Positions 52,899 to 63,448 of a stretch of DNA of 64,000 nt are shown piece after piece. Positions within the stretch are counted from its first letter, which is position 1. Every line of letters begins with the position of its first letter. A program made the position numbers and the translations under genes. The stretch spans positions 114,036,977 to 114,100,976 of the forward strand of contig CM041298.1 of NCBI GenBank assembly GCA_023052935.1, in the 5' to 3' direction. The notes under the pieces were generated by a model. The model searched no databases. It saw only the letters and a list, made by a program, of their open reading frames with translations, and was not told the DNA's origin. This DNA is from Piezodorus guildinii. Its lineage: Eukaryota; Arthropoda; Insecta; Hemiptera; Pentatomidae.

Positions 52899-53190
52899 TT
52901 TTAGTGGCGCGACAGGCCAAGTAGGCCTTGGACCTCGAGGTGTAAACTCCTGGAAGATTACACTCACTTTTCACGATGCGATTTGTAGTGTAGGGTCATC
53001 ACTCCCTACGCCTAATTTTGTGAGTGGCCACCATTTGGCTGACGGGTCTCACATACGCGGGGGAGAGGCTGTGAGAGTGAATCTCCATTTTTTTACATCC
53101 TTATAAAAGCCCCGCCGGGACTGGGATTCGAAATCACAGTCATAGCATGAGGGACTAACGCGCTAGCCACTCAGCCACGGGCTCCCCTCT
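52899..53190 (-). mobile_element. SINE-B copy 2
   Basis: Same body and tRNA-like head as 45194-45493 (minus strand gcccgtggctgagtggctag; gatttcgaatccc), about 85-90 percent alike by eye. Confidence 0.85.
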
Positions 53191-53394
53191 TAAAAATTAT
53201 TATTATATAAAAAATTAATCTGCTTCATATCACAATCTACCCCTTGTTACCCGATACTCATGTGGTCTTGGAAAACTTGAGGCAATATTGTTGGAATACT
53301 GTAGGTGGGGAAATCTATTGGTTGTTACCATTATTCTTATTTTTTTTTATATATAATTAGTTTTGTGAGAGGAAATAGCAATCATTTTTAGAAC

Positions 53395-53810
53395 GCAGGA
53401 AGAGAGAGAAAGTAAATAAGGAGGGTCAATCTTGAATGTTTTGAAGTTTATAAAGAAAAAGAAGGTAAAAACGATTTATCTGTTCTAATGTAAAAAGATT
53501 AAGTCTGTCTAAGACCATGGTATATTCATGATTTTGGTGGGGAATCTTCAACCTTTAGGATACCTGTATAAGAAATATGTTTTGAATACTTTCTAATAAT
53601 TTGATATGAGTTATGCAAGATGAAGTCTAGATAACAGAGCAATATTCAAGGAAAGACCGTATATGAGCAGAAAAGTATTTTAAGGGAAGTCTGGTCAGTA
53701 AAGTCATTAGTCAGTCTACAGATGCATCCAATAGTTTTTAATGATTTTTTCAAGTCGTGTGAGATATGGGCATTAAAAGTTAGTTTAGAATAAAAAATGA
53801 TGTCTGTCTT
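53395..53810 (-). pseudogene. Degenerate LINE RT C-terminal relic
   Basis: Minus-strand frames read SKLTFNAHISHDLKKSLKTI, GCICRLTNDFTDQTSLKILF and a later FFINFKTFKIDPPYL. The order (starting position, LG/ICR block, TLK, then linker and final FKID) recalls the region downstream of RT in CR1/Jockey-type LINEs. Many stops. Family uncertain. Confidence 0.45.
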
Positions 53811-54454
53811 TTATTTCAATTATCTTTTCCAGTGTTATTTCCCCGATTTAATATGATAAATTCAGAGGAGTGTTTTTTCATTACTCCGGCGACATTGGAC
53901 GACGCACACACAGTGAAATAACCAATTGAGGTGGACAAAAGTCAAGTCAAATGTTTGGAATTTTTGAGTTCTTGTACTTTGAAATATTAGTTCTAAGACG
54001 CTTAATACTAATATTTCCCGTCATAACGGAAAGCTATATAACCCTACGTTCCCCCAAGGATTCGTTTCATCAATCCTTCTAATCTTTAAATGTTGCAAAG
54101 AATTTTTGAGATTTTTTGTGTTTTGGGTGATACATAATTTTGTTCAGACACAATACTCCGAATGAAAAGTTTTACAATCTATAATTTAAGGAGTTTTCTA
54201 AATGATTTAAAATATATCTATTAGCAGGATTAAGCCACTCCGAGCCAATATTAGATTTTTTGTATTATTTTTCCCACATTCTGGGACTTCAAACGTAAAA
54301 TGTAGAGAAGATTTTAGCAAATAAATTTTGACCAATGCTCGATCGCCAATCGTGTCAAAAAATTAATTAGTTTACATAATTTAAAAATTTTTTTTTTTTT
54401 TTGAATTCTGAGACCTCAAAGGTTATATGTGGACAAGATTCAGAATTTCGTCCA

Positions 54455-55200
54455 CCTAAATCTCCCGTCGTACCTTTTCAACCTTAAAGCGACTGTATTC
54501 CCTCCGTCACCTATTCCCGCATGAAACCCGAAAACTCCTCGTTACCTCTCTAATATTTCCTCACTGCGACTCTTGCTGTACGGTATACGATGGTGTTTCT
54601 GGGGATTTCGAAGTAAAAATTGAACGCTTAATTAATTGCTTTGTCCGATTCATCTTCCCTAGGTACACCTCTGTAACCCAATTTTATGGCGATTTGAAGT
54701 AGCTTTACTCTTCCAATCGTCGCAAGTATTTCCTTGCGTCATTCCTTTACCAAGTTATCCAATCCCGCCGTCCATCATACATTTTTGACCTCCTACAGTT
54801 CAAATCCTCTGTCCATCCTCGTTGTACACGCTCCAGGCCTTCAGATTAATACAGTACGGCCCACCGAACTGCACATTTCGACAAATCCTTTCTCATTCGA
54901 TCCACAATGGTATGGAATTCCATTCCTCCTTCCATCCGTCACTCCAATTCTCTTTCTACCTTCAAATTCCGCATATTTAATCACTTAATGAATATCCAGG
55001 CTCAATAAAATTGTAAATAAGCTTTTTTTATTTCTGTTGTTGTTTCTTCTTATTTAAATATGTCTATTTTACATAAGTAATTATTAACTTGTTTATATGC
55101 ATTTAATATGTTTTAAGACTCCAAAGCACTTGTACGTTCTGTATATTTTATTTTAAAGGGACATGTTCCAGGATAATAAAGAATTTATTTATATTTATTA
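54455..55200 (+). pseudogene. CR1/L2-like LINE C-terminal fragment and 3' UTR
   Basis: Reads LKRLYSLRHLFPHETRKLLV, TSLIFPHCDSCCTVYDG, YTSVTQFYGDLK, then after one stop RKYFLASFLYQVIQSRRPSY, and SFLIRSTMVWNSIPPSIRHS near the end. It parallels 61985-62320 (LVSALIFPHFDYCCLVYGGL; SHVTHFYGELKWLLL). The 3' UTR ends with a gggacatgttccaggataat block. RT motifs lost. Confidence 0.82.
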
Positions 55201-55844
55201 TTATTTATTTAAATCGGTCGTATTTTCCACTATGCGGCGTATGTTCATCTTATCCATATCATCACTTCCTTAAGGTATCTCAATACATAAAAATATCTAA
55301 GCTACGATGAAAATATTATATCAGCATACTAGAGCAACAAGAATAACCCACTGACCAGTTATTGTAAAATTAAGTAAACCACAATCGACAATATGATGTT
55401 CGAAAAGGTTATATATATATATACTAGGAGATGTTTCAATTCCGAATTTACATAAAGCAGGTATTAAAATGCAATGGGTGGGAGCGAGGGGAGATACAAA
55501 ACGCCTATCAGTTCTATTAAAATTCCATTCAGCTCTGGGGAAAATCTCGAATCCAACAAAATGGATATTTCTCTGTGAGGCGGGACTCGGTGCAGAGGGT
55601 ATCTATAGAATCGCATTACTTTCTCGTCAGCGTTACTTTTTTGTCACCTAGGCCGAAAGTGGTTACATTGCTTTTGTATAAATTTTGGGACTGTTGAAGA
55701 AAACACGGCATTCACTATCTTTTAATAGCCACCGGGACAATATATCAGAGAATCGTTTACTTAATAAAAAAAAATCGAATACGCACAACACACGAATTTC
55801 AGTTAACTCCCTGATAATGATTAATTTAAGAGAGTCATAGTTAA
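55201..55844. other. Gene-free stretch
   Basis: Short TA microsatellite at 55409-55424; nothing else recognised. Confidence 0.4.
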
Positions 55845-56710
55845 AAAAATCTGGTGCGGGCAACACACGACTTTCACTTACCTCCGTTTTTAGAATCTAT
55901 AAAAGAATTTTCAAATTCAGTTAAAGATAAAAATGAGTGAAACCATCAAAGAATTAATTAAATAGAATTTCTATAGAAACATGTGTTTTATTAGAAAATC
56001 TATTATATTATTATCTAAAATAATTACTTAGTTTTATCGGCTTTTCATCACTCTTTATTACCTTTTATAAGCTTGCGTATAAGATAATATTTTTTTATAA
56101 AATCTTCAGCTTTCCAACGGTATACTTACTACACATCTGTATTACTGTTCTTATGCTTAAAAACGAAAAAAATAAAATGTTTGCATTTTTCTCCTCTAGT
56201 TGTATATCAAATTCGCTCAACTTACCTTTTCTATCAATGGTAACGAGATGATATAGCTATTTTTATAGAATCTACAGAATAAAAGGTACTTTAGAGGAAC
56301 AATAATTAAATTAAAATTAAAATATCGGTATTTAAGTCCTGTGAAACTACTTAAATCAAAATGAAACCTACATGATATTAAAGGCCATTAAATTTTACAT
56401 TGATATAGCGAGTTCATAATCGTTTGAGGCGTTTTTGAGAAAATCGTAAAAAGATGCAAAATGCATAGTATAAAGGTAGGTCTTCCGGTCAGCTGATTTT
56501 GATGAAAAATATTCTGTAACATCTCGGGCGTATATTTGTTTTAAATATGAAATTTCAGCTTCATAGGACTTACCATACAGACCTTTTTGCGGGACTTGGT
56601 TATTTTGACTTATGGGACCATAAAACGTGTATTTCCTACTGGAATTCGAAAATGTTAACGATCGCATTACATTCCCTTACTATATATTTCATATATAGGT
56701 TAGTGAAAGT
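55845..56710 (-). repeat. Repeat A, near-full copy
   Basis: Among the best-preserved copies: outer end ctggtgcgggcaacacacga, other end ttcccttactatatatttca then tataggttagtgaaag. Confidence 0.85.
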
Positions 56711-57083
56711 AAAAAAATCCATAAAAGCAAGAGTGCGATAATTTTAGGAAAGATAAAAAAAATATATTCCTTCGCTCTGGTGAGCTCAAAAAAACAATTA
56801 AAAAATTAAATGAACTGTACAATAAAAAATGAAATAAATCTTTAATGTAACTTACCAAGCTTTTGCTGTACGCTGATTTGGACAAGGTTGGAATTATGAT
56901 AATCGGGTAAAAGGTGTTGAGAGTATATTTTAGGATGAAGGTAATTTTCATCCGTTGCTCGTCCTTCTTGAATTTGCAGACAGTGGTGGACAATGGTGGT
57001 TGAAGAAAAGACCATCATAAGTTTTATACCCAGGAGGTACAAATACAAAAAAAAAAACATCAAACCATGAGTTTAAACAATTA
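56711..57083. other. Gene-free stretch
   Basis: Nothing recognised. Overlapping minus-strand frames look fortuitous. Confidence 0.35.
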
Positions 57084-57250
57084 TTGGGTTGTGTCACATG
57101 AAATGTCCGTTTTCAAGGTAAAGGATTTTTATTAAAAATACGATATGAAAACAAGATAATTTTATTCGAAGTATTTGATAACTTTTTTATCCCCGAACTG
57201 AAAAACTGAGCTTTAAAGTGAAACAAAAACTGAAAACGCACTTTTCACTT

Positions 57251-58160
57251 TTTTTCTTTAATATTTTTTTTTTATTGAAATTTACAACTGTATTTTGTAA
57301 TACAACAAGTAAATATGTTAATAATGATAAAATACATGAAAAAAACGCGAAGAGAAAACGCCCATTGGCATCACTCCACTAAGTAACTAAACTAGAAGGT
57401 CTCGAGGCCATCTTCTTTTCAGGCGCCTCGTAGGATTGTCAGGAATTGAAGAGGAAGCAAGAATTGAAACTAGAGGATTAGAGTGGGAGTGGAGTTTGTC
57501 ATGGAAGGATTGATACTTGGTTCGGGCCAAATCAGCAACATATGGGATGTTAAGGTCTTTATGGATGAGTTTATTTGTGACAAAGTAAGGAGCATTGAGG
57601 ATTTTTCGAAGGATTTTGGATTGTAAGGATTGAATACGGAAGAATTTGATGGTTTCGTAGAGCCCCAAAGCTCAACTCCGTAAGTCCAGATAGGCCTTAT
57701 GATGGTGATATAGATGAGCCTTTTGTAGATAAGTGGAAGGTTGGAGCGTCTGTCCAGTAAGTGTTGTAGTAAGCGAAAGCGACGGTCAGTTTCTTGTCGT
57801 TTCAGTCGTGTATGGGGATTCCATGTTAGACGTTTGTCAAGTAGTAGTCCTAGGTAGCGGATCTGTTCAACTGGAACAAGCGGAATATTATTAAAGGAAA
57901 CTGTAGGGCAGGATGTCATAGGTTTACGACGAAGGGTAAAGGTAATTTGGTGGGATTTGTTGGAATTGATTTTGATTCTCCAATTCTGACACCATATCTC
58001 AAGCTCTCTGATATGGGATTGAAGAGTTTGAGAGGCAATAGTAGGATCGTTATTGACTGATAACACACAAGTGTCATCAGCATAGGTAGAAAGGAAAGTG
58101 TTGGGATATCAGCTGTATAGACTGTGTAGAGGATGGGTCCAAGGATACTACCTTGAGGGA
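57251..58160 (-). mobile_element. 5'-truncated Jockey-2 retrotransposon
   Basis: 3' end at a T-rich run (57251-57290). An 11-bp duplication, acttttcactt, flanks it at 57240-57250 and 58161-58171. Related to but distinct from the 13.8-kb Jockey. Confidence 0.9.
57387..58150 (-). pseudogene. Jockey-2 ORF2 C-terminal half, frameshifted
   Basis: Starts within the RT: GSILGPILYTVYTADI (after motif B), a frameshift, TYADDTCVLSVNNDP (motif C with both Asp), then IRYLGLLLDKRLTWNPHTRL and IRPIWTYGVELWGS. A second frameshift near 57660 leads to LNAPYFVTNKLIHKDLNIPY and RRLKRRWPRDLLV at the end. The endonuclease and motif A are absent through 5' truncation. Confidence 0.88.
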
Positions 58161-58171
58161 ACTTTTCACTT

Positions 58172-58657
58172 GATCATCATTTTCAAAAAGTTTTCCTTTG
58201 ACGAAGTTGTCTAAATTCCTGAACAGTGGTAATCTGTTGGAGACAAGTCGGGAGAATATGGTGGGTTGCGGAAGAACTTCGTAGCCCAGTTCTTTCAATT
58301 TTTGCACGGTATGTTTTGAAACATGGGGTCTAGCATTGTCGTGTAAGAGTATAGGACCCTTCCGATTTACCAATCCAGGTTGTTTTTTTTAATAATTTTG
58401 TGTGCATTTGGTCGATTTCATTGTAGTACGTTGTAGAGGTAATGGTTTCACCTCTAGATAAAAAGGAATAATGAATTATCCCAGCCATGGACCACCATAC
58501 TGTAACCATCGGTATCCCCAGCTGAAAACTTGGTCCGTTCATTAACACTCTCTTCCCCAAACGCCTTGCAAATATTTCTAGCGGCCTCAGCTGCTGAATG
58601 GCCGAGTTTAAACTCGTACAAAAATATTACTCGAAAATCGCGTGTTTCTATGTTCAT
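58172..58657 (-). pseudogene. mariner-B transposase, copy 5
   Basis: Minus-strand: FRVIFLYEFKLGHSAAEAAR, NICKAFGEESVNE, then SAGDTD joined by deletion to MVVHGWDNSLFLFI and, in another frame, SMAGIIHYSFLSRGETITST, the region following the first catalytic Asp. Then MVNRKGPILLHDNARPHVSK (second Asp) and, after a frameshift, FRNLDNFVKGKLF. This copy keeps the central segment that other mariner-B copies here lack, but loses the HTH-2 region. Confidence 0.85.
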
Positions 58658-58842
58658 ATTTGGAGGTATATTAAAAATTGGGTAATTGATTGGGAAGCTA
58701 CTGTTTATAATATAAAGGTAGAGGATTAGTAACTGTTTACTTTAAATATGTAAACATTCGGAACAAAACAACAAAGACCTGCAAAATCCTTTATGTATTT
58801 CAGAAAGTATAAAAAACGGACATTTCATGTGATAAAACCCAA

Positions 58843-59920
58843 GTTTCAATCCCATCCTGATGCTACCGATAACCAAATAGTTGGCCCAGCGAGTGCTATC
58901 TCCGTTGACGGATAAGGCGGCAAATTCAAAATGAAATACAACATGAAATCTAAAATAAAATAAAATCAAAATACCGAACAGCAAGAATTCAAAGAGTGTA
59001 AATAGCATTTTAACAACAAAACATTCAACCCTTTTGCATTCTTTCACATAGCTTTTGAGATATTAGTCAATTTCTGTAAACTACTTAGTTTTGGTTTTTC
59101 AGTTGTCAAAATATTTCTTTTAGTTAATCTAATATCATATATTCAAGAGATATGACCAACAAATCCTAGCATTATTTCATATTTTTTTTTCCTTTTAAAT
59201 AGAACTGATAATGGTTAAATAAATGAGTTTTTTTTTTGCAGTAAAAAGAAAGTTTTGAGAGTTTTTCGAGTGTTATAGTAACCGGTATCAACGAACAGTT
59301 TCCTGTCGTTTCAGTCTAGTATCAGGATTCCATGTCAGGCGTTTGAGGTAGAACATATGTTTTATTATGCGTCTGATTTTCAGCTATTTTTATAAGCATA
59401 ATTTAAAATTATTTATTAGTGCAATAAAAAATAAAAGTATCGATTATGTAATTGCCGCCGCTATGAATGTCCACACTGAGGTAGAGGCTTTAAACCCGAT
59501 TAAATTTCATAGCTTTTCGTCCCACTGAGAGTCGACCCACTTCAAACAAGTACTTTAGTAAAGGCCTGCCATTTATTCATATTTTAAATTGTATTCATTT
59601 ATTCAATCGATTTTGTTTTTAATTTAATATATTTTACTTAAGCCACCTTCTGTTTCTAGATTTTATTATATCTCAGGAAAAAATCCAGCTGAGAAGTTTT
59701 CACCTAGGACTCAGGTGTCTGTGGCTAGTTTTTAGTACTGCTTATTTGATACCTATCGATTTTTCATTAAAATTAAAGGGACTTTAAATCTTAACAAAAG
59801 TAACCTTCATGTTGTGTTTAGCATAAATTAACCATAGAAAACCATTGAAAAAATAACCATTACATGATTTCAGCATTGATAAAAAACGGTGAAATATAAA
59901 AGGTGAAAGACTGATAATAG
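58843..59920. other. Gene-free stretch with a Jockey-2 scrap
   Basis: 59285-59350 (gtttcctgtcgtttcagtct, ggattccatgtcaggcgttt) matches about 60 bases of 57783-57838 in the minus sense. Nothing else recognised. Confidence 0.45.
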
Positions 59921-60225
59921 AAGCGTCGTGGTCTAGTGGATAGAGCACTAATCTACTGCTCTCCGGCTCTGGGTTCGAATCCCGGCTGTGACAGAATATT
60001 ATTTATTCTGTTATTTCGGGCGAGGGACAATCCTAGGATATGGAGACTCTTAAGAGAAAAACCCAGGCACTACAAAGCACCCGAAAATGGAGAAAACCTG
60101 CCGTCTGAGTATGCTGAGACCATACTAATCACCTCATTGCACGACGGTTGGCCTACATAAACAGAACTAATCTCTTAGGTACTAGACCCAAGACCTTTCA
60201 TGGGTTGTAGAGTTTCAGGATTTTA
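59921..60225 (+). mobile_element. SINE-A copy 3
   Basis: Head with gtggtctagtggatagagca and gggttcgaatcccggctgtg (A and B boxes), then gaatattatttattctgtt. A stretch at 60045-60095 is not in copy 2. Ends ccttcatgggttgtagagtt. Lies directly before a Repeat A end. Confidence 0.87.
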
Positions 60226-60228
60226 CTT

Positions 60229-60544
60229 TCACTTACCTATACATGAAATATATAGTAAGGTAAATTATTGCGATCGTGAAAATATTCGAAGTCCAGTATT
60301 CAACGGAAATACACTTTTTAGAGTCCCTTGAGTCCGAAAAGGTCTGTGGGTGTGAGTGTGGTAAGTCTAGAGCAAATATTAAAAGTCGTACGAAAATGCA
60401 ATTTCATGACTACTATATGCCCAATATGTTACGGCAACTTTTCCATCGAAATTGGCCCAGCAGAAGAGCCGCTTTATACAATGCATTTTGCACATTTTTA
60501 CGATTTCCTCAAAAACAGCTATAACAATTTGGTAGAATGGGATG
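60229..60544 (+). repeat. Repeat A 5' part, cut by mariner-A
   Basis: Starts ctttcacttacctatacatg, runs through ttatacaatgcattttgcac, and ends at the mariner-A insertion TA. Confidence 0.8.
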
Positions 60545-60546
60545 TA

Positions 60547-61447
60547 TTGGGTTGATGCAAAATTAATGCAGGTTTTTAGTAGGTATTGTAAATACGCCAT
60601 ATCTTTACTTTAACCATATATATTTAATCAAAATAATTTCCATCTGAATCAATGCACTTTTGCCAACGTTCAACAAGCTTTCTTATTCCACCAGAAAAAA
60701 AAAATCCGAATCCCTGGACTCAATGAAATCACGAAAAGAATTTTCAATGTCGTCCTGGTTTTGAAAATTTTTCTCCCTCAAAAAGTTGTCCAGATGCCTG
60801 AAAAAGTGGAAGTCTGTAGGAGAGAGGTCAGGTGAATAAGGCGGATGTTGGAGAACTTCGTAGCCCAACTCGTGCAGTCGTCGAAGCGTTGGTTGTGCAA
60901 CGTGTGGTCTGGCGTTATCGTGGAGCAGGATCGGCCCCTTCCGATTCATCAATGCTGGGCAAAGACGTTGCAATTTTTGAGTTCCGAGTTCCGCCGCCAT
61001 TTCTCGTGTGGTTTTGGTTGGGTCTTCTTCCACTTTTGACCTCAGCTGGTCGTTGTCCAGAGCAAGATGACGGCCCCGACCTTCCTTGTCTTCGAGGTCG
61101 AAATCTCCTCTGCGAAACTTCTGGAACCAACGCTGCACCGTGCACTCATTAATAGCCCCCTGACCCCACACTTCATTAATATTACGAGCCGTTTGCGCAG
61201 CGCTGCGCCCTAATTTAAATTCGTAAAAATAAATTTGACGAAAATCGCACTTTGACATTTTCGATTCAAGACCTTTGAACACACTGAACATAACGATTTT
61301 ACTAAACAAATTCATGGTGAAAGAGAGGGTATTAGATAAGGTTTGTTTTGGTATAATAATGATCAATGTTAGGATTAGCTTTGTTTACACAATTGGAATT
61401 AAGATATTGCAATAGAGGAAACCTGCATTAATTTTGCATCAACCCAA
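60547..61447 (-). mobile_element. mariner-A copy 3 (901 bp)
   Basis: TIRs as in copy 1, TA duplications 60545-60546 and 61448-61449. The internal deletion junction is the same as in copy 1, and the two are nearly identical over their length. Confidence 0.94.
60683..61366 (-). pseudogene. mariner-A transposase with internal deletion, copy 3
   Basis: 227 codons: HTH region YEFKLGRSAAQTARNINEVW, then the same AAELGTQ to LCPALMNRKG junction as copy 1. Second and third catalytic Asp regions are present, the first is absent. One extra A in a run near 60702 frameshifts the C-terminus to DSDFFFLVE and removes the final 20 residues. Confidence 0.9.
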
Positions 61448-61809
61448 TAGATAGGAAAGTACGAACGTAAGTCAGTTTTACTCCATATATATATCCATCA
61501 TTGTTCTTACTATTACATAGGTTTTTACTTTACGTATTTTGTTAAAACATTTTCTAGTACCATTATGATATTATTACTATTATAAGTTTAATCTGATTAC
61601 TTATGTTTATGCTAGTATTACAATTTTTCTCATTATTGTCAGATCCCGTCAAAAATGCGGTACGTATGAAAATTTCGTTCTACCTACCTTTCGTGCGTAC
61701 TTTCCTATCTACCTACCTGCATCTCATTCTACCAAAATGTACCTAGTTTCCATTCGCCTACAATACGGTACGTATCTCCTCTCTTCTCCATATTTATCCA
61801 TATATGCCT
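61448..61809. other. Gene-free stretch
   Basis: Nothing recognised. Confidence 0.35.
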
Positions 61810-62432
61810 GGACATCCTTGAATAAACTAATGCTAAACCCTATGAAAACCTAGGCCATTCTAATTGGTTCCAATTCCCTCCTCAGATCCATTACCACATT
61901 TCCAAATTTCACCCTAAATGATCATCCTATCATTTTCACATCCTCTGTCGAAAACCTGGGTATTACCATTGACCGAACCTCATATTGCCCAAATTTCCCG
62001 AAGAACAATCAATAGGTACCCTTAAATATTTCCAACGCTCCCGCCATCTTCTCCCACTATCCACCCGTAATCGCCTTGTATCCGCCCTTATTTTCCCCCA
62101 CTTTGACTATTGCTGCTTAGTATATGGTGGCCTCCCGACGGCGCTTGAGGACAGTCTAAAACGAATCATGAACACATTTTTAAGATTCGTCCTCAGCACT
62201 CCGAAGAGTTCTCATGTGACCCATTTTTACGGCGAGTTAAAGTGGCTCCTTCTCCCTATCTGCAGACAATATTTCCTAGGATCCTACGTTTACCAAATCA
62301 TTAACTCAAAACATCTTTGAAACAAGATATTTGTTTATTGTCTATGTTTAAAAGTTATCTATTAATTCATTTTTTAATTCTGTTCAACACAATATTTTCT
62401 AAGAATATTTTTTATTTTATTTTATCATTGTA

Positions 62433-62472
<40 letters not shown>

Positions 62473-62600
62473 GTGTAAATAGTAATTAATTATGTTGCTT
62501 CTGTCTTTTGGCCAGACATGTATACCTCAACTGCACAATTCTGTTTTTCTTAGGGGACCCAGTCCCAGAATAAATATTATTTTCTATTTCTATTTCAATG
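61810..62600 (+). pseudogene. CR1/L2-like LINE C-terminal fragment and 3' UTR (copy 2)
   Basis: Reads NKLMLNPMKT (post-RT block), NDHPIIFTSSVENLGITIDR, then after a frameshift GTLKYFQRSRHLLPLSTRNR, LVSALIFPHFDYCCLVYGGL, LEDSLKRIMNTFLRFVLSTP and FYGELKWLLLPICRQYFLGS. It stops at 62318-62320. The 3' UTR includes a TA/T run (62429-62473) and ends ggggacccagtcccagaata. Partner of 54455-55200. Confidence 0.82.
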
Positions 62601-62619
62601 TTTCTTATTTCGTGTGATT

Positions 62620-62935
62620 TTTTATATCTTTGTACATTATCTTTAATCATTATCTACTCTGTATAGCCCTCTCATTATTATACCTTTAGTCATTATAATT
62701 TAATTAATCGATTTCTTTACACATCTAGTTCCTTTTTATGTTTTAATATTGACATTCTCTAGCTTAATAGTGTTTAAAATAGTGTATTCAATCTTATTGT
62801 AAATGTATCTCTTTTGTATCTTCTTAGCCCTGATGATAACCTCCAATGGGGGTCGAAACGTTAGCAGAAAATAAATGGTTGAAACTAATTAATTGTTTCA
62901 TTCACTGACCGCCACCCAGACTAATTCCTACTAGT
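62620..62935 (+). mobile_element. 3' end of a second PLE lineage
   Basis: AT-rich 3' UTR-like sequence, a hammerhead motif at 62822-62868 and about 65 further bases (aaataaatggttgaaac ... accgccacccag), the same layout as the PLE ends at 34.5 and 40.6 kb but different sequence. No coding part is present. Confidence 0.65.
62822..62868 (+). ncRNA. Hammerhead ribozyme-like motif, second PLE lineage
   Basis: CTGATGA, helix II acctcc(aat)gggggt, GAAAC and GTT in order. Helix I pairing is poor, so this copy may be decayed. Confidence 0.6.
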
Positions 62936-62949
62936 AATTTATTTTTACC

Positions 62950-63022
62950 TTTAAGTACATTTAAAAAAATATATATTTTATCAACGGAGTAAAAGTCGTG
63001 TGTTGCGCGCACCAGATTTTCT
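62950..63022 (+). repeat. Repeat A terminal fragment
   Basis: Ends gtcgtgtgttgcgcgcacca. Confidence 0.65.
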
Positions 63023-63063
63023 TTCTTTAATACGTGGATAGTAATATAAAAGTCTAATATATT

Positions 63064-63347
63064 GTTTGTTTATTTATTTAACGTCACTTTATGCTACTAT
63101 GGCTAATCGGACGATGCTACAGTGGGAGTTCTAAATTTTGCCAATCCAGGTTTTATCAGGATACGGATCTTTAACGAGTACCTGACATCCCACAGGCTGG
63201 GGACCACCTTTTAACGTCCCCTCCGAAGGACGGCATAACTAAGGATTTTTTACTCCCATTAAAAAATCCTAGGTCCACCTGTGGGTTTGAACCCGTTACC
63301 TTTGGTATAGGAGGCTGTTATGCTAACTTTCCAGCTACAAGTGAAAC
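63064..63347 (-). mobile_element. SINE-C copy 3
   Basis: Minus-strand body ttagttatgccgtccttcgg and gggacgttaaaagg as in 11494-11790, with a partly eroded tRNA-like head at 63280-63347. Confidence 0.83.
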
Positions 63348-63448
63348 TATCTGATCGTTATGCATAATCATTTCAGTTGTTAGATTATTTAATCCGAAAT
63401 AAATATTTCTATAGAAATTCAATATTTTTTAACCTTTTTTCAAGTTAT

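Larger units (their letters stand above)
57084..58842 (-). mobile_element. mariner-B copy 5, interrupted by a Jockey-2 insertion
   Basis: Left terminus ttgggttgtgtcacatgaaa after TA at 57082-57083. The right terminus ends acccaa at about 58842 but is mutated and no TA follows. The 910-bp insertion splits it at 57250. Confidence 0.87.

Noticed and set aside
59936..60160. 74-codon frame over SINE-A copy 3
   Set aside because: Covers the tRNA-like head and body of a non-coding SINE.
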